The notes: generated by a model from the sequence alone, not told the origin. DNA of 64,000 nucleotides from Piper betle (GCA_033002965.1 JAURVB010012318.1:1-64000), one strand, 5' to 3'. Shown: positions 1 to 12,636, counted from the stretch's first letter. Numbers and translations: made by a program.

Positions 1-1379
1 GAGTGAGTTGTGTTCACACAGTTGAGTTAATAAAGAGGGGGAACAGCTGACCAAGAGTTTCTAAAGAGGCGACGTTAGTGTAGGAGGGCTATGGCCTCCA
101 TGGAGGGTAGCGAGGGCTTGAGGGCAGTGGATGCTCAGTCAAGGAAAGAGGCTGCATAGAGTGAAACCCCACCTTTGACAAATTTGATCCAATTTAGTGG
201 AAGAAGACTTTGCTTCTAAGTGATCTAGTCAGTCAACTCATGGTCATAACTTAATGAATTCCATTGCCTGACAGTTGGCGGAATTCAGATATGACACGTC
301 GCTTTGCCACGTGTTGCAAAGTCATTGGCTGGCTATGGAGTTTGGTGATAAATTAATTTAACAAATGTAAAACATTTTTCTTTTCCTCGTCGGGGTGTGT
401 TTGGTGCCCATTCGCCTAAATTGGACTTGTTCCAAGTAAAAATGTTCTTTATAGATGCGTGAAAGTGTACACAAATTGATTTGCCTTCCCCACTCAAGTG
501 GGATTAGACAAAAGATTATGAAGCTTTCACAGACTATGTCAACCATCTGAGTGACTACGGAACAGTATAAAACCAGTTGCTAAAAGCCAGGTTAAGACAT
601 TGAGAAGCTAATCGGTTTGTTGGTCACATTGGAAAATGTCAAAAAATGTGACCAATTCCACTAGTGGATGCCATTTTACCGTGTTTATGAAGTGGATGAC
701 AAAGTAATCAAACTCATGATCAATTCATGACCATTTATTGTGATTGCGTTCATATGTAAATCATAATGTAGAGCTAGGTAGAAAGTCTTGAATTGTAGCA
801 ACTATTTTCAAAAAGAAGGGAGTAGTATATCTACTTAGTTCAATTTCAATGAGCTCATGCTGATTACACAAGACTAAACGACTTCTCTCTTTTTTTATTT
901 TCTTTTAATTTTTGGTGTTTCAAATGTTAACAAATCGAACTTATCGACATCATCAGATGGTGTAATTGATTAACAGGGAATTGGATTTGTTTTGCCTCAG
1001 AAAATCTGCTATAGCAGTTCTCTAATTGGAGTAAATAACCACAATTAAAAGAATTTATCTGATTTTATAGTTATATTTTCAAATTCCATTAATTATGGTG
1101 ATTTGAGCTAATGAGGAGATTGCTACGATGGGTCTGCTGTAGCACTTGGTACAGCTAGTCCGCTTCTGACTAACAAATATCTTATGTGATAATCAAATGC
1201 TTTGGTTCAAAATTAATGATAATTTTAGTACAAGATGAATACGTTTGGAAAAGTGATTAAAAGGCACATTAACAAATGCACAAAATTATTGAATTTCGGC
1301 AACTTTATGATACTCAAACCAAAAGCCAGTATTTTCATTTAACAACATTTGATTAATGAGAGAAAAAGTAAGGTGATAA
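1..1379. other. AT-rich intergenic spacer
   Basis: I see no exon chain, conserved domain or recognisable repeat here. The only open frames are short and lack homology that I can recognise. A slightly less AT-rich patch at 1-240 could be the tail of something that begins outside the window, but it has stops in every frame. Confidence 0.4.
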
Positions 1380-1745
1380 TTACACCTCATATAATCATAT
1401 AGGTTACATGATATACACCTCTAATTTGAATTTTTTTCAATGTATTCCAAATTAAAATAGCAAATATGAGGTTGATAATTTTTTATTTGTTTAGACATTA
1501 ATGAGTCTTACTTGTAGATTTTTTATAGTGAACTAGTTCAAAATTATTTTAAAATTAATTTTTATTGCAATTACTTTGATAATTAAGATGAATGAGGTGA
1601 AAATATTAGATAGATTTAAAATTAATTACAAGTAGTCTAATTATTTATTTTGATTTCAAGTAATATAGATTTAATAAATTGTTCCAGATAAAATTTGTAC
1701 CTCATACAAATTATAATATGAGTTGTATAGCTCATATATAAGGTC
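1380..1745. repeat. dispersed AT-rich repeat, family also at 43.3 and 54.8 kb
   Basis: This stretch shares wording with 43310-43616 and 54830-55150: an opening like CACCTCTAATTTGAATTTTTT and a core with TTTGATAATTAAGATG. Copies open and close with related 'ttacacctcatat / gtatagctcatata' words, which suggests weak terminal inverted repeats and a MITE-like nature. No coding capacity is visible. The assignment is by eye only. Confidence 0.45.
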
Positions 1746-2280
1746 TTCGAATAAAATATGAGCCGTCGACACCAACAAAATAGGGTATTAGTGGGGGCAA
1801 AATTTGTCACTAACGTAAATGAAATTTGAAGGAAAATTTTATGACAATTTTTTGGGATAAATTTAGAGCTTCATTGGCATTTTGTTTTTTGTCAATGTCT
1901 TATATATTTTCTTGTAGTGCCTGGTCTCGCTTGGTCGTTGTTTATTCATCCTAATTGATTATATGAATCAGGTAAATGTATTTATTCCATTCCAACGTCT
2001 GTAAATTTTTGGAGATGTTGATATGTACACAGCATGTGGGTGGGGCGAGCACAACGGAAAGAAGAATAAAGTTTTGTCTAGATTTATTATTTTTGCCTAT
2101 ATAAGTTTATATTTTGAAGCGTCATATTAAATTATTTTCATTTTTAATATAATTTGAGAAAAATAAAATTACCCAATTAAAAATTTTGAAATTACTAAAA
2201 TAATCATTTTTTCCAAAGCTACTCGAAATTTGAATTGTAGCTTGGAGCTTAGGAAGTGAACCATACTGATTATTGTCTAG

Positions 2281-2583
2281 GGGTGCTAATTTCTCGATTG
2301 AACTCGAATTCGCTTGATGTTCAGCTCGATTCGTTTGAGTTAAATTCCGATTCCATGAAACGAGCATGAGCATGAACACTTCTGTTCAACTTGACTCGAC
2401 TCAAAACTCAATTGTTTATATTAGATATAATATTTTATATAATTTTTATATAATTATTTACATAAAATATAATTATATTATAATGATAGTTTTACATAAG
2501 GAAACACAATATTTGACATATAATTGAATTAAAATTAAACTATTTACGCTTTTATAATTAATTTATTTCAAATTATCTAGTAA

Positions 2584-2615
<32 letters not shown>

Positions 2616-2747
2616 ATCGAGCAATAGTTCGTGTTGAATTCAAACTCAACTCTACTCAGAACCCTTTTAATCTCGACTCAAACTCAAAATAAACGAATCG
2701 AGCTTGAATATGGTTGAACTTGAGTCGACTTGCGCGAATAGCACCTC
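2281..2747. mobile_element. MITE-like element, GGTGCTAAT-ended family, copy 1
   Basis: The left end reads GGGTGCTAATTTCTCG and the right end, reverse-complemented, reads GAGGTGCTATTCGCG, so the element has terminal inverted repeats. Sub-terminal DNA is filled with ACTCGA/TCGAGT words, and the centre is very AT-rich with a TA microsatellite. Related copies lie at 13959-14362 and about 20675-21130. There is no coding capacity, so it would need a transposase in trans. The superfamily cannot be decided because the target duplication is not clear. Confidence 0.6.
2585..2610. repeat. TA microsatellite
   Basis: Uninterrupted (TA)n run of about 26 bp inside the MITE-like element at 2281-2747. Confidence 0.9.
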
Positions 2748-2749
2748 GG

Positions 2750-4249
2750 GGTGTGTGCTCTAGCTACATTGTGTGACAATTGGGTGACGTATGAAAAGGT
2801 GTGAATTGAAATCGAATTTAATCAAAATGACCCAAATCCAAAATTAGTATTTTAGAAAATTTTAATATAAAATCCCATTAGTAACTATAAATTTTCGTCG
2901 GTGGATGTAACCAAGAACTTTTTCCCAATAGTAGTTAAATATTAAAAGCTCCGAACCGAGTCAAGCTCTCTATTATTTCTTTTCTGTCTTCCCTCAACTG
3001 ATTTGTACCCAATCCTAACTTTTATAGATCTGCCTTTTGTCGACCCAAAAAGGTTCAATCTCCTTTTCATTTCCACAATAATTCCATTGCTCCATCTTAC
3101 CCACAAACTAGTCTTGGTTTGTCCACTCATGCTATGGCACTTTCTTGTTTCATGAGAAAACACAGTCTTCTTCCAACAAAAAACTTAATTAACAGTCATA
3201 ACAGAACAGTTCTTTCTTTCACAGTGGGCAGAACTTAGGTCCTCCACGCATTGGACAAAACAATAACTTTGGGCATGATGGAACCCTCTTCATTGTTTAG
3301 ATTAAAATATTTAGCACCACAAAAATCTACTTGGACAACATTGAAGGTCTTCCACAGTCCACAAGCTCATACCATATCCAAAGACTTCCCTGTGAAGGCA
3401 TTAACCACTTACTATTCCCGAAAGAAAATATATTGTATGGCAAGATTGAGAAATTAATGTTCTGCAAGTCTAGTGCTTGACCTGAGATAACGGGCCATAC
3501 CCTTCATTTCATTTGACCATGAAATTCTAGTTCTGCAATTATGTGGTTCTCCCCCAAGTCTGTAAGCACAAATTCAACAATGGATGACATTTAGAGATCT
3601 AATATTTCTAATGTGGAATGAAGGTCTTCTGAAGGCTGGTGTATATTCATTACAGTACTCCAAAATGGAATCTACCAAACTACATCCGTAGAAGTCAAAT
3701 GGAAACAACTCCAAAATATCAACCATTAATGCAGCACGGAGGTAGACTGGACTAACAATAATAGACAAACAATTAAAACTCCGACTTTGGAGTATCAACA
3801 AAGCTGCTGAAATCACAGACTTCTCAGGAAGGAGGTTGTATAGATTTTTCAGTGGAAGGTCCACTCATTGGGAGAAGGGAAATGAACAATAGAAACCATA
3901 AGAAATAATATTCCAAGAAGAAAATCAAACCCATTTAAATATTTTTAATTAGCAATTGCGTTGTTAGTGTAAATGAAATCAGGTATCAATCATGAAAGTG
4001 ACAATAGTAAGGGCAACCATTCTTGGCCTATGGGATGAGTCACGTGATCTTGACTTGAGCACGTGAGAAACAGGAACCTAACCTTGGAGGAAGTGAAGGA
4101 GACTACTAGGCTACATCTTCTTCCTTCGCGTCGGCAGCTGCGAGCTCACCTACCATTTGAGCTCCGACTGAAGACGGCGGTGTGGTCGGAGAAGATGATC
4201 TAACTCTAGCCATCAACCCAATGCCTTGCACAGCCGATGATAATTTTGT
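2750..4249. other. spacer with two unrecognised minus-strand open frames
   Basis: On the minus strand an open frame at 3574-3864 (96 codons) and another at 2942-3163 (73 codons) have plant-like codon use. I recognise no family, see no connecting splice sites and find no start context that convinces. They may be remnants of a degenerate gene. CACGTG words near 4041 and 4060 match the G-box hexamer but have no assignable target gene. I make no functional claim. Confidence 0.25.
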
Positions 4250-4692
4250 TTAAGGCTTCGTTTGGTTAGCTTGAAATAAATATAAATAACATAAAAAAAT
4301 TTTAAACGATTAACTTAATAAATTTAATGTATATATATAATATTTTTAACAATTAATATTTTTATAATTTATTGTATACTTAAATTAATCATAATTACCT
4401 GGGTGGGTGGTCTATGCTCTGTAATCAGTAAAAAATAATTCATCATTTTTCTTATATATTAAGGTAAAAAAATATTTATTTACTTGTTTAAGTGCACATG
4501 GTAGGCCATAGAAGGTACTTCTGATTATTACGTGCTCCCGTAAATATAATTATATTTAATTTGTATATAAAATGATTAATTTAATATTATTTTTTATAAA
4601 TATTATTAAATCTAGCTATTTTTTATAAAATTGACTATTTTAAAATTTTTATGTCATTTAAACTAATTTTGTGCCGATTAAATGGACCCTAA
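4250..4692. mobile_element. MITE, (G)GCTTCGTTTGG-ended, copy 1
   Basis: The left end (TAAGGCTTCGTTTGGTTAGC) and the reverse complement of the right end (TTAGGGTCCATTTAATCGGC) pair as imperfect terminal inverted repeats. The inner words ATGACATAAAAATTTTAAA and ATAACATAAAAAAATTTTAAA also pair. TAA flanks both sides, which would fit the 3-bp target duplication of PIF/Harbinger-type MITEs (inference). The interior is AT-rich and non-coding. A related copy lies at 58602-58870. Confidence 0.6.
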
Positions 4693-5489
4693 TTAATTTT
4701 ATTGCAATAATATTAAATACTTGTTTACCAACTAATTTAATTACCCAAAGTTTGGATTAAATTTTTTATTATATCCTATTTGGTTTGAGAGAAACAAATG
4801 CCTAGTTAAAAACTGTTTTTAATGACCGCAAATGCACTACAACCCTAAAAAAACGTATGCACTATCCGGTCACTAAAGACATAGCATTTTCTTTTTCGGA
4901 TTAGAAACTTGCAGTTACAAAATTTGCAACCACTTCCAACGGCAAGTGGTTGTAAGTTTTGCAACCGTTTTTTCATTGCAATGTTGTTACAAAATTAAAC
5001 AAAATAATTTTTTTAAAAATGAACGTATTCTAAACATAATAATTATTTTTCTCGAGTCCTAGTGAACTTGAACTACCATCTTAATCAAAAAAATAATTAC
5101 ACTCTCACCTTATAGGCCAGAGACTCTTTTCGAAAATATATATAATTAAATAAGAAACAAACAAAGAAAAAAACATGACTAGAAAAGCTGTCATCGCAAC
5201 GACCAACAAACAACCGACATTGATAAATTGGGTGGAGAACACACAACAAAATTTGCTGCCATTGTAACTTAATTCATAATTTCATACACCAACTCTGATA
5301 TAATTCCAATCATAGTAGAAGTAAAAGAATCTAAAATACTAAATCAAGGAGATAAACATCTCACGTTAAAATTAAACAACACAGATACACGAGCAGGGGA
5401 CAGTGAGATCGATGTCTAAACTACTGCAACCACGGAGCATTTCGCAACACTCACGGAGCCATCCATTCAGGCTGCTCAAGTACAGTTAG

Positions 5490-5985
5490 TTGGAATCGAT
5501 CCAACCAAACTAACCGAACTATATCGAGTGGCCATGTTTCAAAACCAAAACCAAGCCAAATAACTCCCAAAACTAAATTAAATTGAATCAAAATATTTTG
5601 GTTCAGTCAATTAGGTAACCAAAAACCGTAATATATAATAATTTATATATATGTGTATATATTTTAATTATTTAATTAAAATTATATTGTTATTTTAGTG
5701 AAGACAACTATTTAATAAATAATTCTAAATATATATCATATTAAACAAATAGAAATATATCATAAAATTATAATAATTTTATGATTATTAATATAAAATA
5801 TAGATTTTATAATATTAAAAAAATCAGTTATTTCGATTATTTTGGTTCCAAACCAAAATTACAAATGACATTTGGTTTGCATATATGAAAATTGAAAATT
5901 GAGCCAAATTTGTTCAAAACCTAACTGAATCGCTTATTTGATTTTCGTTCGGTTTGGTTTTTGGTTTTCACCAAAATATTCCCAC
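5490..5985. mobile_element. TIR element rich in AACCAAACC / GGTTTGGTT words
   Basis: The left part carries ACCAAACTAACCGAAC and CAAAACCAAAACCAAGCC. The right part carries the opposite-strand words TTCGGTTTGGTTTTTGG, so the two flanks can fold back on each other. Between them lies AT-rich filler with no open frame. This is a common architecture of small non-autonomous plant DNA elements. The exact ends were not resolved. Confidence 0.5.
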
Positions 5986-6361
5986 CCCTTACTAAAAGGA
6001 GTTATATTTTATATATTTTTTATAGAAAGTAATATTAAGTTATTTATTTTGTATATAAATTTAATATGGTTACATCCATGAGAATATAAAATAATCACGA
6101 TTACCTTATATGACCCACCAATGTGCTCTTAAAACAAGGCAAAAGTTATTTCTCTTTCTTGTCTCAATAGATAAAGAAATTGGGGGAATTATTTTTTGCT
6201 CGTTGGAGAACACATGGGTGGATCACACAAAATAATTATAATTAATTTCTATATAAAACACATTGTAAAGTATTAATTTTTAAACACACGTGCGCGCGCA
6301 CGCATGCGTACATACACACATGTGTGTGTGTGTATATATATATATATGAGGGCGAAGTCCT

Positions 6362-9240
6362 GTAAGCGAAGCACAGCAATCTCTGCCTGTGCTGAAGTTT
6401 TGGGACAGCCGTTGGATCGCGATCCAACGGCTGTAATTCCTTCCCCCTCCTCCCCCCCCTCCTCCTCCTCTCTGTTTCTAAAGACCACCGCCGGCGACCT
6501 CCGCCGGCCTCCTGCCGCCCCAAGACGAACTCCACCGCGGCCCCCACCCACCGCCGCAGTCCCCCTCCCCCCGCAGGCCGGGACGAGCTCCGCCGCGGCC
6601 CCCGCCCCCGCCCTCCTCCTCTCCTCTCTGTTTCTCGAGACCACCGGCCGGCGACCTCCGCCGGCCTCCCGCCGCCCCAAGATGAACTCCACCGCGGCCC
6701 CCCACCCACCGCAGCAGTCCCCCAGGCCGGGACGATCTCGGCCGCGGCCCCCGCCCCCGCCCCATCCGGCCTCTGCCCTGTTTCCCTGCCCCTCGCCGCC
6801 CGTGTCAAAATTAACCCCCGCCGTCTCCCCAAGCCACTCCATTTCCCCCATCCGAGTGAGGGGAGCGGCGACTGCGGCCTGGGGGAGAGAACGCCGCCGC
6901 CCCGCCCTGTTCGCCCCCCTCCCCACCCACCGCCGCCCGTTTTGCCCCTCCCGCTTCGTCTCCCCGCCGCCCACGCACCCCCACCTTCGAGATCCCCCCA
7001 CCCACCCCAGCGGGCGGCCGACGGCGAGGTCGCCGGCGGTGGGGTGGGGTGGCAAAACAGAGGGGGGAAGAACAGGGGAGGGTAGTTTCGTAATAAAAAC
7101 TTGACTCGATCCCGACTCGAGTAAATATTACAAAAAAATTTTAAAAAAATAAAATAATTTCGTAATAATAATTTTACTCGATCGAGACTCGAGTCAATAT
7201 TATTACAAAAATTATTTTATTTTTATTACAAAAATAATTTTAATATCGGTTATGATCGGACTCAAATTATTGACTCGAGTTAAGATAAGGTAAAGTTTTT
7301 ATTACGAAATTATTTTATTTTTTAAAATGTAATTCGTAATATTAACTAAAGTCAGGATCGGGTCAAATTTTTATTACGAAATTATTTTTTTAAAAAAATT
7401 ATTTCATAATATTGACTCAAGTTAGGATCGAGTCAAGTTTTATTATAAAATTATTTTATTTTTAAATTTACTTTTAATATTGACTCAAGTCGGGATTGAC
7501 TCTATCCTCACTCGAGTCAAAATTACGAAATAAAAACTTAATATTGACTCAAGTCAATATTATGAAATAAATTAAAAAAATTTCATAATAAAAACTTAAC
7601 TCTATCCTCACTCGAGTCAATATTATAAAATTAATTTTAAAAAGTAAAATAATTTTGTAATAAAAATTTGACGCGATCCTGGGTAGAGTTAATATTAGTA
7701 ATTAAATTTTTAAAAAATAAAATAATTTCGTAATAAAAACCTGACCGATATTAACTCAATCGTCAATCAAGTTTTTAATATGAGTCAGGATCGTAGTACA
7801 AACTTGATTGACGATTGAGTTAAGATCGGGTTAAGTTTTTATTACAAAATTATTTTATTTTTTAAAAATTTAATTACTAATATTAACTCTACCCAGGATC
7901 GCGTCAAATTTTTATTACAAAATTATTTTACTTTTTAAAATTAATTTTATAATATTGACTCGAGTGAGGATAGAGTTAAGTTTTTATTATGAAATTTTTT
8001 TTAATTTATTTCATAATATTGACTTGAGTCAATATTAAGTTTTTATTTCGTAATTTTGACTCGAGTGAGGATAGAGTCAATCCCGACTTGAGTCAATATT
8101 AAAAGTAAATTTAAAAAATAAAATAATTTTATAATAAAACTTGACTCGATCCTAACTTGAGTCAATATTATGAAATAATTTTTTTTAAAAAATAATTTCG
8201 TAATAAAAATTTGACCCGATCCTGACTTTAGTTAATATTACGAATTACATTTTAAAAAATAAAATAATTTCGTAATAAAAACTTTACCTTATCTTAACTC
8301 GAGTCAATAATTTGAGTCCGATCATAACCGATATTAAAATTATTTTTGTAATAAAAATAAAATAATTTTTGTAATAATATTGACTCGAGTCTCGATCGAG
8401 TAAAATTATTATTACGAAATTATTTTATTTTTTTAAATTTTTTTTGTAATATTTACTCGAGTCGGGATCGAGTCAAGTTTTTATTACGAAACTACCCTCC
8501 CCTGTTCTTCCCCCCTCTGTTTTGCCACCCCACCCCACCGCCGGCGACCTCGCCGTCGGCCGCCCGCTGGGGTGGGTGGGGGGATCTCGAAGGTGGGGGC
8601 GGCGGTTGCGAGTGGGGCGGGGGCGGCGGGGAGACGAAGCGGGGAGGGGCAAAACGGGCGGCGGTGGGTGGGGGAGGGGGGCGAACAGGGCGGGGGCGGC
8701 GGCGTTCTCTCCCCCAGGCCGCAGTCACCGCTCCCCTCACTCGGGTGGGGGAAATGGAGTGGCTTGGGGAGACGGCGGGGGTTAATTTTGACACGGGCGG
8801 CGAGGGGCGGGGAAACAGGGCAGAGGCCGGATGGGGCGGGGGCGGGGGCCGCGGCCGAGATCGTCCCGGCCTGGGGGGGACTGCTGCGGTGGGTGGGGGG
8901 CCGCGGTGGAGTTCATCTTGGGGCGGCGGGAGGCCGGCGGAGGTCGCCGGCCGGTGGTCTCGAGAAACAGAGAGGAGAGGAGGAGGGCAGGGGCGGGGGC
9001 CGCGGCGGAGCTCGTCCCGGCCTGCGGGGGAGGGGGGACTGCGGCGGTGGGTGGGGGGCCGCGGTGGAGTTCGTCTTGGGGCGGCAGGAGGCCGGCGGAG
9101 GTCGCCGGCGGTGGTCTTTAGAAACAGAGAGGAGAGGAGGAGGAGGGGGGGGAGGGGGAAGGAATTACAGCCGTTGGATCGCGATCCAACGGCTGTCCCA
9201 AAACTTCAGCACAGGCAAGTTGCCTGTACTGAAGCTACAT
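6362..9240. mobile_element. giant foldback (near-palindromic) element with 1.4-kb arms
   Basis: The left arm (about 6362-7774) is read back almost perfectly as the right arm (7800-9237), separated by a loop of about 25 bp (7775-7799). From outside in, each arm has a terminal hairpin built on GCCTGTGCTGAAG, then the palindromic word CCGTTGGATCGCGATCCAACGG, then about 650 bp of very GC-rich DNA. The GC-rich block contains two copies of a roughly 150-bp unit beginning TCTGTTTCT. The inner 700 bp is a degenerate array of ACTCGAGTC-type words alternating with ATTACGAAATTATTTTATTTT. The element sits in a TA-repeat landing site. The open frames of up to 266 codons are Arg/Gly/Pro-rich and exist on both strands because of base composition. 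I regard them as non-coding. Confidence 0.85.
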
Positions 9241-9253
9241 GTAAAGTTTTTTA

Positions 9254-9255
<2 letters not shown>

Positions 9256-9311
<56 letters not shown>

Positions 9312-9314
9312 ATA
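9256..9314. repeat. TA microsatellite at the right edge of the foldback element
   Basis: (TA)n run of about 59 bp with one phase break, directly outside the right terminal hairpin. A shorter TA run (about 6330-6350) lies outside the left end. This suggests insertion into, or expansion of, a TA tract. Confidence 0.85.
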
Positions 9315-9628
9315 GTAGTTTTAGTAAGTTGACCATTATTTACATTTGTTTTATGCCAACCAAATGGAGCCTAAGGGTTTGTTTTGGTTGGTATAAAAAA
9401 TATAAAATACACTAAAATGTAAAGTGAACAAGCCTTATAAAAACTATTATATATTTAATGTGTTTCAAGTTTTCAAATAATAATAATGAATACTTTAAAT
9501 ATATATGTGCCAAAAAAACAAATTCTACAAAGATCCTAAAGGAGTCATTATTATTATTTTGTGCTTTCACTATTTAATCATGGTTGTTTTTTACATAAAT
9601 ACATTAAATTCATATTGTTTTATGTAAA

Positions 9629-9669
<41 letters not shown>

Positions 9670-10879
9670 TACTTTAACTATAGGGTTAATAAGTATTTAA
9701 AAATTAGAAGTTCAAAAATAGCCAAGCATAACTAACACTTTTGGAGGGTAACATACAACTCATTTCCTTCTAAAAAGAATCACCTAAAAATGATTTTATT
9801 TTAAATTATAGAAGTTCAAAATTTTGTACCTCACATAAAGTACTTTTTAAATGTCGAAGATACATTTAAGCAATTTGACTATAGATAAATGGGTTAAAAG
9901 ATGTTGTTTTATTTAATATATCATTCTTAAAGACGCTCGTATAAAACACATATTGGATGCACTCAATAGGAGGAATACTCTCTCTTTTTTATTTTATTTT
10001 TTCTTTCATTTTACTTTAATCTCATTTTCTACCTTAATTGTTGTTTTTAGATCTACATCTCTATGTCATGTGCTAATGAGCACATTAAACTATACATATA
10101 GTTGTGAGCCCTCGCAGCCTAAGCACAACGACATAATTATTAAGGGTGTGCACTCTTACCACTTGAGCACAGCTCCGATTGGAACATGCCTAAGGGCATA
10201 TCGGTTGAAACATTAAAAAATATATATCATTATTAATAATTTATTAAAAATGATAACATTAAAATACTATTTTAAATGTCTTTGTTACAAAAATATACAT
10301 TATAAAATATTTACCCCTAAAGTCTCTATTAGATCTCAAATTTTCAAACCTTTTCTTATTTCATTTTATTTTTATAAAAATATAAAAAAGTTAATTGTTT
10401 TAATAAAAAAATCATCAATATAATGAAAGAAAATTTATTCCTATTAATTTTATTATAAACAAATGATAAAAATAGTAATACTTTGTGTTTTATAAATAAA
10501 TTTTATAAAAATATTTATTTTTTAGGCTTTTATAATAACATAAATATATTATATTATTATATTATATATTTCTAACAATTATTATAATAAAAAATAGTTG
10601 TATTTTTTAAAAAAATCACATTAAACAATTTAGTTATTTGTGACGATATTATTATAGTAATATTTTATAAATGAATTGAATAAAACTCTAAGTAATGTGG
10701 TTATAGTTTGATAAGCGATTATTACTTAGTTCACCAATCTTTTAAAGCTTTAGCACAACATGTTTTTTTACCATTTCTTAAATTATAGAATTGTGATTGA
10801 GGCGTTTACATACAAAAATAATATTAAAAACTAAAGCGTAGTCTCTAAATTCATCTTAATTAAAAAAAATTAACATTGT
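9315..10879. other. AT-rich spacer
   Basis: No gene was recognised. At 9340-9380 two TIR-like words (GCCAACCAAATGGAGCC and GGTTTGTTTTGGTTGG) abut, as if one MITE ended and another began. A (TA)n run occupies about 9632-9664. On the minus strand at about 10130-10190 there is a word resembling a tRNA A box. The rest is low-complexity A/T. Confidence 0.4.
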
Positions 10880-11262
10880 TCATAGATGTATTCGAATTAA
10901 AGGTTGCGGGTGTTGATGGCATCGCCACCGTCGTTGGCGCCGGGGAATCGGAGGAGTCAGAGTTGGAGGGGGAGGGCGACAGTGATGAGGGGAGAGGGGG
11001 ATGGGGGAAGGGGAGGGGCCGATCACACCGCCGCACTGCCTAACCTTGCCATGGTCGCCACCCCTCCCTACTCCATCTCAACCCTGTCGTCCTGCCTCAG
11101 TCGCCACCTCCCTGGACACCCCCCCTCCCCCAACCCCGCCGCAGCTGCAAATGCTCCCCTCCCCTGCCCGATCAGCCGTGGCCGAAACCTGGCCCAGATT
11201 AAAGCTTGGGGTAGGAAAATTTTCTTCCTCCTTGCTTAGAAAAGCTTTACCCATATATATAT
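10880..11262. repeat. GC-rich fragment of a CCAGATC-type TIR element
   Basis: A GC-rich block (about 10905-11170) is followed by an end resembling the right terminus of the element at 11341-12636: AGATTAAAGCTTGGGG, then GGAAAATTTTC, versus AGATCAAACTTTGGGG, then GAAAATTTTT. It then runs into TA/CA microsatellite at about 11253-11282. The open frames here are compositional. It is probably a truncated relative of the neighbouring element. Confidence 0.45.
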
Positions 11263-11340
11263 ATATATACACACACACACATAAATGCCATGGTGTGAAT
11301 CTTTTTAAATGTGAATTTTGTGAACCTACATTATATCATG

Positions 11341-12636
11341 ATTGCCTGAGCCAAGGGAAGAAGATTTTTCTGCACAAAAGTTTGATCTCGGTCGTTTGAT
11401 TAAAAGGACGACCCAGATCTATTCTTTAAAAAAAACAAAAAAAAAATTCAACCTCTCTTCCCAAAACAACTCCGGCGGTGGCCGCGCAAACCAAATCTGG
11501 CAACAGGCGACCATGTCTGGCCTCCCATTTGCTAAATTTGACCGCTAGATGACTAGACATGGCCAACCGTGCGGCCACAGATTTGGTCGCGTAGCGTTAT
11601 GGGCGGTGCAAGCAAATCTGGTCGCCGCCGACTAAGTTCAATTGCCAAGGACCAGACCTGGCTATCCCTTCGTCCAAATCTGGTCATCCCTCGACCAGAT
11701 TTGGTTGAGGGTTAGCCAGGTCTGGTCAGCAACCAATGGGGACCAGATCTGGCCGCGCCTTTAATTTTTTTTTTTTTTTTTGCATGGCCAGATTTGACCA
11801 CCATCAACCACGTTCTGTCGTTGCGAGATGGACCTGGCCATCCCCCAGCCAAGGCCAGGTACTGCCAAAGGGGGTCAGATACAGCCACACCTTTAAAAAA
11901 AACATTTATGCATGCCTGGATCTAATCGCCGTCATTCAGGTCCAGCCGCCGTAGGATGGATGCTAGCAATGGCTAGAACTTGTCGTGCCTTTAAAAAAAA
12001 TTGGCCAGTGGCTAGGTTTTGGCCCAGAGTAGAATTGGGTGCAGGAACATGCACCTGCCCTAAGTTTTCCAAACACAGGACAAAAACATGTTCCTCCTTC
12101 GCGGGCGGCTAGGTTCTAGTCATGGCCAGTCGGCCAATTTTTTTTTTTAGAGGCTGTCGTAGGCTACACCTAACCGTCCCCTAGCAAGATTTGGCCAAGG
12201 ACAACCAGGTCTTGCCCGTGGCAGCTGAACCTAGCCGGCAACAGCCAGATCCTGCCTCGCCTAAAATTTTATTTTTTTTTAAAGGCATGGTCAAATCTGA
12301 CCACTACCAGCCAGATCTAACAGGGGGACAGCCAAGTCCATCCTATAGCGATTGAACCTGGCCAACGGCAACTAGATGCAGCCGCGACAAAAACTTTTTT
12401 TTTTAATGGAGCAATTGGACCTGGGCAGTGGTAGCTAGATATGGTTGCCCACGGTTGGATGTGGCCGGCCACAACTGGGTGTGGCCGGCATGGCCATCGC
12501 CAGCACCATTGGGGGAGGATGGATTTAGTATTTTTTTAAAAAGAAAAATAAAGAATATATTTATGCTGTCATTGTAATTGGATGACCCAGATCAAACTTT
12601 GGGGTTGAAAATTTTTTTACTGCTGACTCAAGCAAT
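11341..12636. mobile_element. 1.3-kb non-autonomous TIR element with internal CCAGATCTGG-type repeats
   Basis: The left end starts ATTGCCTGAGCCAAGG and reaches AAAGTTTGATCTCGG. The reverse complement of the right end starts ATTGCTTGAGTCAGCA and reaches AAAGTTTGATCTGGG. These form imperfect terminal inverted repeats of about 60 bp. The interior repeats degenerate units built on 'gaccagatctggcc' and 'gcaacagccagatc', separated by A- or T-rich tracts, about every 90-120 bp. There is no transposase frame. The flank carries a TA run (about 12641-12661). A similar word set appears at 35695-36000. Confidence 0.6.

Noticed and set aside
3574..3864. 96-codon minus-strand frame considered as a gene
   Set aside because: No recognisable family, no splice partners and no promoter. 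Left as an unrecognised frame in the spacer entry.
6242..7104. Long open frames on both strands in GC-rich DNA (up to 266 codons)
   Set aside because: They are Arg/Gly/Pro/Ala runs present in several frames and again in the inverted arm (8492-9332). This is the expected effect of GC-rich repeats lacking stop codons. No conserved domain.
10130..10195. tRNA-like A box (GTGCTCAAGTGGTAAGAGTG) on the minus strand
   Set aside because: No matching B box or cloverleaf follows; the distal part (CTTAGGCTGCGAGGGC) does not fit. At most a decayed tRNA-derived SINE fragment, too weak to list.
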